From Lingula anatina (Eukaryota; Brachiopoda; Lingulata; Lingulida; Lingulidae): a stretch of DNA of 64,000 nt. Every line of letters starts with the position of its first letter. Position 1 is the stretch's first letter. Location of the stretch: the NCBI RefSeq assembly GCF_001039355.2, contig NW_019775563.1, positions 169,537-233,536 on the forward strand, written 5' to 3'. A program made the position numbers and the translations under genes. The notes below the pieces were generated by a model that saw nothing but the letters and a program-made list of their open reading frames with translations, was not told where the DNA came from and ran no database searches. This document shows, one piece after another, positions 38,520 to 51,665 of the stretch.

Positions 38520-41390
38520 CTCTGTATTGCATCCGCTATGTTTTTGTTTTTAGATGTTACAGAATATAAAGAGCTCGCCAAGACTTAACCTTTAAACCGT
38601 TTCCGTGCTTAAGCAATTATACGGTATGCCGCACTACTTTAGTCTCTTCTGTATATCTTATTTATCACTTATTATTTGTGTTAAACCCCAAACGTGTTTA
38701 TTGGAAGATATCTTCTTTTACTTCTGTGAAATTTCCATAACCTTTTAAATTGTCATTGAAATTCGAGTTGTACTAAACACGAGTTTCTATGAGAATATCT
38801 TATGTAGATTTTTGATCTCAGATGAATTAACTGCCAGTCTGATTTTGCTTTTATTTCTTTTCATCAGAAGTAGCATCTAAGCAAAGTTTGGCTGGCTAGA
38901 GAAGCACTGAGTAAATGGCTTTCGAACATGTCACAAACACCTTAACAAATAAGTTAGGACCAATATTTTGTGAACCTGCCCCTGTACATACATGTGGGTG
39001 AATAATACCTCCCAAGTAAGATTTTTTAATCACATTTGGCCAGAAGCCAAGGTACCAATATTTGGGTATGCATTTCTATTGGCTTATTTTGACTTTTCCA
39101 ATAAGGACAACCGTGTATCATTATCCCAATACCAGCTCTCTATAATAAGCAGGGAAAAATGACAAAGGAATGCCATTAACTGTAGAAGATTAAATTCCTT
39201 CCGAAGAGGCTTAGAGTAATGTGTTTCATTTTCCCAGCTGAACAACTGCGACACTTATAGCTTTATGATGGTATTTCATGACGACAAGTTTACACCTGCG
39301 TCGTTTCAATTTTTTTAGAATACCGATTGAAACCAAGGCAGTCGCCGACATTTTGAAACCGGAAATTTTGTTCAACTTGCGCGAACATTGATTTATGTCA
39401 GGCATTGATCATAAGTTTTCGCTATAAATAAAAAATCGCACAAGATTTTTCAAGATTAACGACAATTAAATTTATAAAGTGAATAGGGTCTGTAGTGTCT
39501 TTGTTCACTCTCTTAGATAGAGGTCGCAAAACCATAATATAAACTATACAGGTTGTTTATGGTGCAGTTATTATACATGGAGGGAAATTTTCACGTGAGG
39601 AGTTGTGATATTCGAGACATGCAATTATGTTTGTAATTCACCCCTACGGCCCCTTACAAAAGTATAGATGGAATTGAAGCTGTATGAAATACATTCCAAC
39701 ACGAATATTCTCAATAGCTTTGTTTAGGATCATTGCCGAAATGCATCATAAGATAACTTCATGCGTTTGCTGTTCTACGTCTACTGCTTTCTTTTTATCA
39801 GCATTATTTGAAGAAATGTTCATGAAATTTTCATATAATATTTGAAGCCATTCTAACAAATTGCTCGCTTATCTATTGAAAACCTGCCCCATACGACAAT
39901 AATATATGTGCAGGTCCTATCCTAGACAAATCAGTGACAAATGTTTTAACTCTCTCCTGCAACTGCACATACGGGTTCCTTCTGACGACAGAAATGGTGT
40001 AGGGTTCGATTTTATATTCACCGATTGAGAAGAAGCAAGGAGCAAGAGTCGTGGGTTTCCAAACAGCTTTATTCCTACTGCTTAAGTTCTTTGGTCCGAA
40101 TTGCCTAACTACCCCGCCCCCCACCCACCGGTCCACCCAGTTCTACATATCTTATCAAAATATTGCCTATCTATTATAAACTTCAAACCTTTTGTAGTCT
40201 CAAGTGTTACCAGAGGCGCGCGACATCTAAGGGGGGCGTGGGACATGCTAAGGGGCGCCACCGCGTCCCTCACAACTAATCGATTATGGCTGAATGGTCT
40301 GAACAAAGTCGAAAAAGTGATACAAACACACCACAAACAATTATGAATAAAGAATAAAGTGAAATAAAAAAAGCCACAAAGATTATAATGATAATATAGT
40401 TGGAATAATGACTCTGCACCCAAAAGTCAATGTCAAGAAGCTTCCGCCAACAGGGCGCGAGTACTTTTAAACGTGAATGCACCTTGATGTTTACGCACTG
40501 CAAAATAGAACGATTTTGTTGATACGCCTATTCTAGAACTCACCCACTGTCTGTTCATTTAGGCATATTCGTAACATTTTTATCTCTTTTGTTAACTTTG
40601 GATGGGGTTAAAAAATAAAGTGTATCATATGAAGGACAGACACATGCACACCAGAGCACTGTTATACTGTAGATGTTTCTTTTAAAAATTCAGAAACTTA
40701 TCACCGCTTTGGTTATCAGGAAGGAAATGATTCCTTTGATTTTTTCTGTTCCATTTCACTGTTTCAGCGATCTGATAATAAGACAAAAGAGAAAGGTCTT
40801 TAATCATTTTAGAATGAGGAAAAGCAGATGGGAACAGCGGAAATATGGTGCTGCTTAATTTGAAAGCTAAAATAATACATTTTTGATGAATAAGCCCACC
40901 TTTGTTTCAAACTTACAGCACTGACTCTGAATAAATCATAACCAGCGGGACCGTTATTCTTAAATATTTATGTAGCAAGAACTGTTCCCGTTAATGTATT
41001 TAATGCAAATGGAACATTTTCAAATGTCCAAATATAGATTTTTTTTGATAAATGAAGAAGTGTAAAAATCATTTTGAATTTTGCGTTTCCATTACATTTT
41101 GGTTCCGTGCTGGTGCTTCTGATAATTTGCTTTCACTTTCACTTTCACTTTCTTAACACCACTTTTACATGTATATGGAAAACCCTACGCGTCAACAAAT
41201 ACCTTGAAATGCAAATGAAAATAAACCGAGTGAAAATGAGAGAGATATCAATGATGGATTTACAAATAAAATGATGACGCAATGATGCACTCGTTATAAT
41301 GACAACAACAACAATGAAGACATCGTCGACGGTTTTCTAAATGATCACGAAAATTTGAAGATAATGTGAAGGTTTTGTTATTACCTCCGC

Positions 41391-41650
41391 CAAGGAGGTT
41401 ATGTTTGTTTGTCTGTCTGTCTTTCTGTCTGTCTGTCATAGCTTCAACATAACTCAAAATGTTATGGACCGATTTTGATGAAATTTTCAGGAATTGTCAG
41501 AAGTGGGCCAAGGAACAGATGATTAGTTTTTGGTGGTGATCCGGGTCAATAATCAAAAATAAAAAATATCGAAAATTTAGGGTGAAACGGCATTGGATTG
41601 AGACTTTGCTGCCTTGGCGGAGGTCTACGCTCTCTGAGTGCTTTTCTAGT
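41391..41650 (-). mobile_element. 'CCTCCGCCAAGG' MITE, copy 2
   Basis: ACCTCCGCCAAGGAGG at the left and CCTTGGCGGAGGT at the right flank the segment shared with the copy at 14216, here reversed. A (TCTG)n run lies just inside the left end. Confidence 0.8.
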
Positions 41651-42141
41651 TTTGAATGATTTTTCAGAGCAGTACGATGAATTTCACCTGTGTGCCACAG
41701 TTGGCACTTTCTTTTCTTCGATGAAAATTATAAAAAAGTCACACTCGGTTAAACTTGATGTAAATTATGCCGGTATACAGCTTGGATTGCTTCAGTTGTG
41801 AATGTATTGGCTGTGTAAAATGCTACACAGCAATGATATCATCGTTGACACATTACTGTTAAATTCACTATTAAGGAGCAACCTTTAAACACTTTTTGTT
41901 GATGGTTTCGAGACACACTCTGTTACCAAAATTGACTGTTTATAACATTAAAGAAGAATTTCGTGGCAACACTGGATGAGTAGCTTGAAGCCGCATCTGT
42001 CTATCAGGGCGCATTCAGTTCACACATAGTACCGCCACTGTGTGAACCGCTGTGTTCTTTTAAAAGCCATATGAGAAGCAAGCAATTTCTCAGTGATTGG
42101 CAGTAAAAGAAAGTCATCTATGTAGGAACGGTCCGTTCCAG

Positions 42142-42303
42142 GTTGTCAAACAAGGTCTAGTGGACGTGACAAACGTCAACGTTCATGAGAAGACCATGTT
42201 CGGGGACTGGCGTGGCTCGGGAAAGAAACGCAGCACCCTGGCTATCGATGGTAACTGGAGATATATATACGTGTATATCCAAACTGGCCCTCTCAGTGAG
42301 AAG
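42142..42303 (+). pseudogene. Exon-like block, unidentified family, copy 1
   Basis: It is preceded by CCGTTCCAG and followed by GTAAAAG, giving a 54-codon phase-0 open block that includes KQGLVDV, KTMFGDWR and YIQTGPLSEK. Similar blocks occur at 46182 (intact), 47802 (a 4-base insertion breaks the frame) and 49410 (cut at an N). A diverged, frameshifted relative lies on minus at 57784-57947 and keeps KQG, KTMFGDWR and a QTG-LLRDK end. That amino-acid pattern survives DNA divergence, which suggests a once-coding exon. I do not recognise the protein family, and no flanking exon is certain. Confidence 0.4.
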
Positions 42304-42469
42304 GTAAAAGGTTTCCATTTGATCTCCCGTCCACTAACTAAGTTTGTCTGGCTCCGTGGTAACTTTGCCGACAGGAAAACAGACAGACCCACGTACGCAG
42401 GTTCGAGTCCGAGGATGCGACGAAATAATTTTATTCCAGAAATAATTTGCACAAATTGAGTTCGATTAC

Positions 42470-42573
42470 TATAAAAGGTGGGCGGGTCTGTCACGGCGCA
42501 GTCGGTAGCGTGCACGGCTGCAAAAAACAAATACAAAAACGTAGAGTCACGGGTTCGAATTCCAGAAGTCGCA
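42470..42573 (+). other. tRNA-like segment, copy 1
   Basis: A-box-like GGCGCAGTCGGTAGCG (42495) and B-box GGGTTCGAATTCC (42551) are arranged as in tRNA-derived SINE heads, but the spacing is longer than in a normal tRNA because of an A-rich insert. ACTATAAAAGG lies just upstream. The copy ends at the N at 42574. Confidence 0.6.
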
Positions 42574-42574
42574 N

Positions 42575-45500
42575 CTCTGTATTGCATCCGCTATGTTTTT
42601 GTTTTTAGATGTTACAGAATATAAAGAGCTCGCCAAGACTTAACCTTTAAACCGTTTCCGTGCTTAAGCAATTATACCGTATGCCGCACTACTTTAGTCT
42701 CTTCTGTATATCTTATTTATCACTTATTATTTGTGTTAAACCCCAAACGTGTTTATTGGAAGATATCTTCTTTTACTTCTGTGAAATTTCCATAACCTTT
42801 TAAATTGTCATTGAAATTCGAGTTGTACTAAAAACGAGTTTGAGAATATCTTATGTAGATTTTTGATCTCAGATGAATTAACTTCCAGTCTGATTTTGCT
42901 TTTATTTCTTTTCATCAGAAGTAGCATCTAAGCAAAGTTTGGCTGGCTACAGAAGCACTGAGTAAATGGCTTTCGAACGTGTCACAAACACCTTAACAAA
43001 TAAGTTAGGACCAATATTTTGTGAACCTGCCCCTGTACATACATGTGGGTGAATAATACCTCCCAAGTAAGATTTTTTAATCACATTTGGCCAGAAGCCA
43101 AGGTACCAATATTTGGGTATGCATTTCTATTGGGTTATTTTGACTTTTCCAATAAGGACAACCGTGTATCATTATCCCAATACCAGCTCTCTATAATAAG
43201 CAGGGAAAAATGACAAAGGAATGCCATTAACTGTAGAAGATTAAATTCCTTCCGAAGAGGCTTAGAGTAATGTGTTTCATTTTCCCAGCTGAACAACTGC
43301 GACACTTATAGCTTTATGATGGTGTTTCATGACGACAAGTTTACACCTGCGTCGTTTCAATTTTTTTAGAATACCAATTGAAACCAAGGCAGCCGCCGAC
43401 ATTTTGAAACCGGAAATTTTGTTCAACTTGCGCGAACATTGATTTATGTCAGGCATTGATCATAAGTTTTCGCTATAAATAAAAAATCGCACAAGATTTT
43501 TCAAGATTAACGATAATTAAATTTATAAAGTGAATAGGGTCTGTAGTGTCTTTGTTCACTCTCTTAGATAGAGGTCGCAAAACCATAATATAAACTATAC
43601 AGGTTGTTTATGGTGCGGTTATTATCCATGGAGGGTAATTTTCACATGAGGAGTTGTGATATTCGAGACATGCAATTATGTTTGTAATTCACCCCTACGG
43701 CCCCTTACAAAAGTATAGATGGAATTGAAGCTGTATGAAATACATTCCAACACGAATATTCTCAATAGCTTTGTTTAGGATCATTGCCGAAATGCATCAT
43801 AAAATAACTCCATGCGTTTGATGTTCTACGTCTACTGCTTTCTTTTTTAAGAAATGTTCATGAAATATTCATATAATATTTTAAGCCCTTTTAACAAATT
43901 GCTCGCTTATCTATTGAAAACCTGCCCCATACCGATTCATACAATAATATATGTGCAGGTCTTATCCTAGACAAATCAGTGACAAATGTTTTAACTCTCT
44001 CCTGCAACTGCACATACGGGTTCCTTGTGACGACAGATATGGTGTAGGGTTCGATTTTATATTCACCGATTGAGAAGAAGCAAGGAGCAAGAGTCGTGGA
44101 TTTCCAAACAGCTTTATTCCTACTGCTTAAGTTCTTTGGTCCGAATTGCCTAACTACCCCCCCCCCCTCCACCGGTCCACCCAGTTCTACATATCTTATC
44201 TAAATATTGCTTATTTATTATAAACTTCAAACCTTTTTGTAGTCTCACGAAACAAGTGTTACGAGAGGCGCGCGACATCTTGGGGGGGGGGGGGGGGGAC
44301 ATGCTAAGGGGCGCCACCGCGTCCCTCACAACTAATCGATTATGGCTGAATGGTCTGAACAAAGTCGAAAAAGTGATACAAACACACCACAAACAATTAT
44401 GAATAAAAAATAAAGTGAAATAAAAAAAAGCCACAAAGATAATAATGATAATATAGTTGGAATAATGACTCTGCACCCAAAAGTCAATGTCAAGAAGTTT
44501 CCGCCAACAGGGCGCGAGTACTTTTAAACGTGAATGCACGTTGATGTTTGCGCACTGCAAAATAGAATGATTTTGTTGATACGCCTATTCTAGAACTTGC
44601 CCACTGTCTGTTCATTTAGGCATATTCGTAACATTTTTATCTCTTTTGTTAACTTTGGATGGGGTTAAAAAATAAAGTGTATCATATGAAGGACAGACAC
44701 ATGCACACCAGAGCACTGTTATACTGTAGATGTTTCTTTTAATAATTCAGAAACTTATCATCGCTTTGGTAATCAGGAAGGAAATGATTCCTTTGATTTT
44801 TCTGTTCCATTTCACTGTTTCAGCGATCTGATAATAAGACAAAAGAGAAAGGTCTTTAATCATTTTTAGAATGAGGAAAAGCAGATGGGAACAGCGGAAA
44901 TATGGTGCTGCTTAATTTGAAAGCTAAAATAATGCATTTTTGATGAATAAGCCCACCTTTGTTTCAAACTTTAGCACTGACTCTGAATAAATCATTACCA
45001 GCGGGACCGTTATTCTTAAATATTTATGTAGCAAGAACTGTTCCCTTTAATGTATTTAATGCAAATGGAACATTTTCAAATGTCCAAATATAGATTTTTT
45101 TGATAAATGAAGAAGTGTAAAAATCATTTTGAATTTTGCGTTTTCATTACATTTTGGTTCCGTGCTGGTGCTTCTGATAATTTGCTCAGAAGCTGCAAAG
45201 CGCCTCACTTTCTTAACACCACTTTTACATGTATATGGAGAACCCTACGCGTCAACAAATACCTTGAAATGCAAATGAAAATAAACCGAGTGAAAATGAG
45301 AGAGATATCAATGATGGATTTACAAATAAAATGATGACGCAATGATGCACTCGTTATAATGACAACAACAATGAAGACATTGTCGATGGTTTTCTAAATG
45401 ATCACGAAAATTTGAAGATAATGTGAAGGTTTTGTTATTACCTCCGCCAAGGAGGTTATGTTTGTTTGTCTGTCTGTCTTTCTGTCTGTCTGTCTGTCAT

Positions 45501-46632
45501 AGCTTCAACATAACTCAAAATGTTATAGACCGATTTTGATGAAATTTTCAGGAATTGTCAGAAGTGGGCCAAGGAACTGATGATTAGTTTTTGGTGGTGA
45601 TCCGGATCAATAATCAAAAATAAAAAATATCGAAAATTTGGGGTGAAACGGCATTGGATTGAGACTTTGCTGCCTTGGCGGAGGTCTACGCTCTCTGAGT
45701 GCTTTTCTAGTTTTGAATGCTTTTTCAGAGCAGTACGATGAATTTCACCTGTGTGCCACAGTTGGCACTTTCTTTTCTTCGATGAAAATTATAAAAAAGT
45801 CACACTCGGTTAAACTTGATGTAAATTATGCCGGTACACAGCTTGGATTGCTTCAGTTGTGAATGTATTGGCTGTGTAAAATGCTAGACAGCAATGATAT
45901 CATCGTTGACACATTACTGTTAAATTCTCTATTAAGGAGCAACCTTTAAACACTTTTTGTTGTTGGTTTCGAGACACACTCTGTTATCAAAATTGACTGT
46001 TTATAACATTAAAGAAGAATTTCGTGGCAACACTGGGTGAGCAGCTTGAAGCGGCTTCAGCTTCACACATAGTACCACCACTGTGTGAACCGCTGTGTTC
46101 TTTTAAAAGACATATGTGAAGCAAGCAATTTCTCAGTGATTGGCAGTAAAAGAAAGTCTATGTAGGAACCCTCCTTTCCAGGTTGTCAAACAAGGTCTAG
46201 TGGACGTGACAAACGTCAACGTTCATGAGAAGACCATGTTCGTGGCCAGGCGTGGCTCGGGAAAGAAACGCAGCACCCTGGCTATCGATGGTAACTGGAG
46301 ATATATATACGTGTATATCCAAACTGGCCCTCTCCGTGAGAAGGTAAAAGGTTTCCATTTGATCTCCCGTCCACTAACCAAGTTTGTCTGGCTCCGTGGT
46401 AACTTTGCCGACTGGAAAACAGACAGACCCACGTACGCGGGTTCGAGTCCGAGGATGCGACGAAATATTTTTATTCCAGAAATAATTTGCACAAACTGAG
46501 TTCGATTACTATAAAAGGAAACTCGTAGATACGGAGGGTGGGCTTTTCTGTCACGTCGCAGTCGGTAGCGTGCACGGCTGCAAAAAACAAATGCAAAAAC
46601 GTAGAGTCACGGGTTCGAATCCCAGAAGACGC
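42575..46632. repeat. 4.05 kb duplication, copy A2
   Basis: Near-identical to 38520-42573. It starts right after a single ambiguous base, so an unmerged haplotype join is a real possibility. The differences are mainly single bases, homopolymer lengths (for example a longer G-run at 44282-44298) and a short replacement near 45185. Confidence 0.95.
45437..45710 (-). mobile_element. 'CCTCCGCCAAGG' MITE, copy 3
   Basis: The counterpart of copy 2 inside duplication A2, with a longer (TCTG)n run and a handful of substitutions. Confidence 0.8.
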
Positions 46633-47781
46633 ACGCCAGTTCAACACAACAACGTCATCGAACTGGCGCTGGGAGCGGGAAGCCACAGGAACGAATGGGG
46701 CCTCTCGTGGGTCCTCGCAAATTACCTTTTGCACCATTAATAGAAAAAGTTGTTGTCACAGTGGTGCATCTATGAAGATCTTACATCTTTTTTAGCAGAT
46801 TTATTACTTAAAGATAAATACGGTGATTTGATATGAACCTTTTGCATAAAAAACGGCATAGTTTACAATAAGTGATCGACTTGACATAGACTTTTTGCTG
46901 GTCATTCGCATCAAGACTGCATCGTCAATAACACTTCCCTTCTCTTCACTTAAAAGACCTCAAATGGTGTTGACGAGGGTAAGCTCATTGAACTCTATCT
47001 TTTTCCAGGTACGTCACATGTCAAACTTGAATCGAGTCAATTGCTGACCCGATACGGCGCCACGCATGTAATACTGCCATTTCATGGAAAAGTGCTATTT
47101 TCTCGTTGGGATAATCTGCAAGAAAAGTTCTCAATTTTTTTTTTCAAAAGTAGCGTTGCCGCTATTGCTTTACCCATTCATACATTTTTTTTCTCATGTC
47201 CTTTGCTTATCAAGACTGTTCGTATGGTCACACAGTCCCCGGGGCAATTCCACGGTCTGCATTTCAAATGGCAAAGACTACTCAAAAATAAAATCGTCAA
47301 GGTTCAAACCGCTTTGGATCTCAACGTGCTCTATAACGCCACAGGCGAAGTCAAACGTAACCTCAGTGTAACACAAAATGAAAATAAAATCACTTGAAAT
47401 CATATAGCTAGGAACATGACAGGCAGGATTGTCAATAAAAGCGACCGAAATTGATATGATTCAGTAACTCTCCCTGTATACAGTAGAATGACGTCACATC
47501 ACTCGTAAACCGCATTCAACAGAAAAAGACGGTATCTTGTGGGTGGAGTTATTTGCCAAATATGTTTTCTTTTCTCAAATTTTGTATCCTCCCAATTGCT
47601 AGAATGGAAAGCGCACCAGTCTTTGAACATTTGAACTTTTTTAAAGATTCCCTTTTCGTAGGGGCTTGCTGAAACTAAAACCGCCCCGGTGTGAACGGCC
47701 TTTGATACCATTGCGTCTTTTTACCGTCATAGTTGAAGCAAACACTTTCTCAATGACTGAAAGTAAAAGAAAGTCATCTAT
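46162..47781. repeat. 1.62 kb tandem unit B1
   Basis: From GTAGGAACC at 46162 to the equivalent point at 47782. It includes an intact 54-codon exon-like block (46182-46343), a TATA-like ACTATAAAAGG (46508), a tRNA-like segment with B box at 46611, and a downstream open block at 47200-47397 that is also present in B2 and B3. Confidence 0.9.
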
Positions 47782-49389
47782 GTAGGAAGGCTCCGTTCCA
47801 GGTTGTCAAACAAGGTCTAGTGGACGTGACAAACGTCAACGTTCATGAGAAGACCGTGTTCGTGGCCTGGCGTGGCTCGGGAAAGAAACGCAGCACCCTG
47901 GCTATCGATGGTAACTGGAGATATATATATATACGTGTATATCCAAACTGGCCCTCTCCGTGAGAAGGTAAAAGGTTTCCATTTGATCTCCCGTCCACTA
48001 ACCAAGTTTGTCTGGCTCCGTGGTAACTTTGCCGACTGGAAAACAGACAGACCCACGTACGCGGGTTCGAGTCCGAGGATGCGACGAAATATTTTTATTC
48101 CAGAAATAATTTGCACAAATTGAGTTCGATTACTATAAAAGGAAACTCGTAGGTACGGAGGGTGGCCGGGTCTGTCACGGCGCAGTCGGTAGCGTGCACG
48201 GCTGCAAAAAACAAATGCAAAAACGTAGAGTCACGGGTTCGAATCCCAGAAGACGCACGCCAGTTCAACACAACAACGTCATCGAACTGGCGCTGGGAGC
48301 GAATGCGGCCTCTCGTGGGTCCTCGCAAATTACCTTTTGCACCATTTATAAAAAAAGTTGTTGTCACAGTGGTGCATCTATGAAGATCTTACATCTTTTT
48401 TAGCAGATTTATTACTTAAAGATAAAAACGGTGATTTGATATGAACCTTTTGCATAAAAAACGGCATAGTTTACAATAAGTGATCGACTTGACATAGACT
48501 TTTTGCTGGTCATTCGCATCAAGACTGCATCGTCAATAACACTTCCCTTCTCTTCACTTAAAAGACCTCAAATGGTGTTGACGAGGGTAAGCTCATTGAA
48601 CTCTATCTTTTTCCAGGTACGTCACATGTCAAACTTGAATCGAGTCAATTGCTGACCCGATACGGCGCCACGCATGTAATACTGCCATTTCATGGAAAAG
48701 TGCTATTTTCTCGTTGGGATAATCTGCAAGAAAAGTTCTCAATTTTTTTTTTCAAAAGTAGCGTTGCCGCTATTGCTTTACCCATTCATACATTTTTTTT
48801 CTCATGTCCTTTGCTTATCAAGACTGTTCGTATGGTCACACAGTCCCCGGGGCAATTCCACAGTCTGCATTTCAAATGGCAAAGACTACTCAAAACTAAA
48901 GTCGTCAAGGTGTAAACCGCTTTGGATCTCAACGTGCTCTGTAACGCCACAGGCGAAGTCGAACGTAACCTCAGTGTAACACAAAATGAAAATAAAATCT
49001 GTTGAAATCATATAGCTAGGAACATGACAGGCAGGCTTATCAATAAAAGCGACCGAAATTGATATGATTCAGTAACTTTCCCTGTATACAGTAGAATGAC
49101 GTCACATCACTCGTAAACCGCATCCAACAGAAAAAGATGGTATCTTGTGGGTGGAGTTATATACCAAATATGTTTTCTTTTCTCAAATTTTGTATCCTCC
49201 CAATTGCTAGAATGGAAAGCGCACCAGTCTTTGAACATTTGAACTTTTTTAAAGATTCCCTTTTCATAGGGGCTTTCTTAAACTAAAACCGTCCCGGTGT
49301 AAACGGCCTTTGATACCATTGCGTCTTTTTACCGTCATATTTGAAGCAAACACTTTCTTAATGACTGAAAGTAAAAGAAAGTCATCTAT
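47782..49389. repeat. 1.61 kb tandem unit B2
   Basis: Near-identical to B1. The exon-like block (47802-47967) carries an extra TATA in its AT run and is out of frame. The tRNA-like segment has its A box near 48180 and its B box near 48234. Confidence 0.9.
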
Positions 49390-50330
49390 GTAGGAAGGCT
49401 CCGTTCCAGGTTGTCAAACAAGGTCTAGTGGACGTGACAAACGTCAACGTTCATGAGAAGACCATGTTCGTGGCCTGGCGTGGCTCGGGAAAGAATCGCA
49501 GCACCCTGGCTATCGATGGTAACTGGAGATATATATANCGCAGTCGGTAGCGTGCACGGCTGCAAAAAAACAAATGCAAAAACGTAGAGTCACGGGTTCG
49601 AATCCCAGAAGACGCACGTCAGTTCACCACAACAACGTCATCGAACTGGCGCTGGGAGCGGGAAGCCACAGGAACGAATGCGGCCTCTCGTGGGTCCTCG
49701 CAAATTATCTTTTGCACCATTAATAAAAAAAGTTGTTGTCACAGTGGTGCATCTATGAAGATCTTACATCTTTTTTAGTAGATTTATTACTTAAAGATAA
49801 ATACGGTGATTTGATATGAACCTTTCGCATAAAAAACGGCATAGTTTACAATAAGTGATCGACTTGACAAAGACTTTTTGCTGGTCATTCTCATCAAGAC
49901 TGCATCGTCAATAACACTTCCTTTCTCTTCACTTAAAAGACCTCAAAATGGTGTTGACGAGGGTAAGCTCATTGAACTCGATCTTTTTCCAGGTACGTTC
50001 GTATGGTCACACAGTCCCTGGGGAAATGCCACAGTCTGCATTTCAAATGGCAAAGACTACTCAAAACTAAAATCGTCAAGGTTCAAACCGCTTTGGATCT
50101 CAACGTGCTCTATAACGCCACAGGCGAAGTCGAACGTAACCTCAGTGTAACACAAAATGAAAATAAAATCACTTGAAATCATATAGCTAGGAACATGACA
50201 GGCAGGCTTATCAATGAAAGCGACCGAAATTGATATGATTCAGTAACTTCCCCTGTATACAGTAGAACCACATCACATCACCCGTAAACCGCATTCAACA
50301 GAAAAAGATGGTAGGCCTATCGCCAACTCA
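49390..50330. repeat. Tandem unit B3, shortened
   Basis: It is interrupted by the N at 49538, where about 260 bases present in B1 and B2 are missing. It also lacks a ~200 bp stretch that B1 and B2 carry at about 47005-47214 and 48625-48832. In B3, CTTTTTCCAG joins straight to GTACGTTCGTATGG, so the extra piece in B1/B2 looks like an insertion. Confidence 0.85.
49539..49617 (+). other. tRNA-like segment, copy 4
   Basis: CGCAGTCGGTAGCG directly after the N and GGGTTCGAATCCC at about 49593. It has the same head as the copies at 42495, 46557 and 48180. Confidence 0.55.
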
Positions 50331-50863
50331 TGAGTTCAAATCCTAGATGACGCAGATGTCAGTTCACCACAACAAGAACGAGCTTGCCTCGTATGCAGGC
50401 GTTCGTGTGTCCGGAAAAATTACTTTTTGCATAATAATCCGGTATAGTTTAGAATTAGTGATCAATTTTGACAACAATTTATTGCTCGTCATTAACATAA
50501 AGTCTGCATTCTCAATTATATTTCTTTTCTCTACTTTGTCTTCAAAATGATGCTTAGGCGGGGATGGTTTAGAATAACTGATCGATTTGACAACAACTGG
50601 TCATTATCTTAAATTCACGATTTTGCATCCGCGGATGTGTGTGTGTGTGTGTGTGTGTGTTATGGTTCACTTGCAGGCACTTTTGCAGTTCCCACCCCAT
50701 ATAACTCCGTGATCATGATATATTTCAATGTCTTATTTTAATAAATTTGTGCAGTGACTTTGTACAATGTCTCCGCTAGTCAAAGAAATTAGTTTGGTAA
50801 TTCATTTACTGATTTTAAGATGTTTTTTACACGAAACTCTAAAGACTTTATGCCTTCCAAATA
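50331..50863. other. Spacer with a (GT)n run
   Basis: (GT)n at 50636-50660. Otherwise AT-rich DNA with no gene seen. Confidence 0.5.
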
Positions 50864-51191
50864 CACTCTTGCCCAAAATGGTTGGTACACGGAAATTTTG
50901 AGATGCATATCGCCCTGTTTCTTTCATTATTATTGATAGTGCCAAATTAATACTGTTTATATTGTTAAATATGTGAAGCTGGAGGATTGGTTAAGTCAAG
51001 GAGAAACAACCAATGCAAATGTGAAAAAAGCGTTAATTTATTTAGTTTTTTTTCTCATGCCCCCAAAAAGAGTACTTTTTTTACATAACAGTACCAAGTG
51101 AAAAATTAAACATAAATTTATACTGTGATTGACAATTAATATGAAATAAGGGGAAATTGTCAAGAAACATCTTCAGAGTTCATTATTAATC

Positions 51192-51652
51192 TCAATAGCG
51201 GGTATGCCCACCCCGAGCTTGGATAATGGCCGCCAAACGGCGTGGCATACTGTGAACTAGAGTTACAGCTCTTTGGAGAGGAATTCTGGTCCATTCATAT
51301 TGAAGGACATCTCGCAATTCATCTAGATTTGCAGGGGGAGGGTTTCTCCTCTGAATAGCACGACCAAGTTCGTCCCACATGTGCTCAATTGGGTTTGCAT
51401 CTGGCTTCTTGCTGGCTGTGACATCAGCTGAATGTTGTTTTGTCGGATAAAGTCTGCAATTAAGCGGGCTGTGTGTTGAGTTGCATTGTCATGTTGCAAT
51501 CTAAAATTGTCTCTGTATATCCCTCTTGCCAATGGCTCCAGGTTCTCCTGGAGAATATCTCTGTATCTGGCAGCGTTAAGGTTTTCATCCAGAGAAAGCA
51601 ATGGGCAAATGCCGTTGCTGCAAATGGCACCCCAAAACTTGTACAGAACCAC
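51192..51652 (-). pseudogene. Tc1-type transposase C-terminal half, left arm, frameshifted
   Basis: The minus-strand frame opens with WGAICSNGICPL, passes the catalytic LQHDNATQHTA motif and breaks near 51408-51410. The neighbouring frame continues with the MWDELGRAIQRR region to ARGGHTRY and a stop at about 51192. One small deletion explains the break. It is the mirror image of the right-arm copy. Confidence 0.85.
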
Positions 51653-51665
51653 CTCCTTCAGCTAT

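Larger units (their letters stand above)
38520..42573. repeat. 4.05 kb duplication, copy A1
   Basis: This unit recurs almost base for base at an offset of 4055 (copy A2), with small indels and scattered substitutions. It contains one MITE, an exon-like block (42142-42303), a TATA-like ACTATAAAAGG and a tRNA-like segment at its right end. Confidence 0.95.

Noticed and set aside
46538-48403. Open frames of 85-118 codons in the 1.6 kb units (for example 47041-47397)
   Set aside because: Different frames are open over the same DNA, the copies are too similar to test selection, and one frame crosses what looks like an insertion absent from unit B3. It is not supported as a gene.
51601-51665. N-terminal part of the 197-codon frame over the Tc1 palindrome
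   Set aside because: This stretch is antisense of the left arm. The true transposase part begins in the loop at about 51666.
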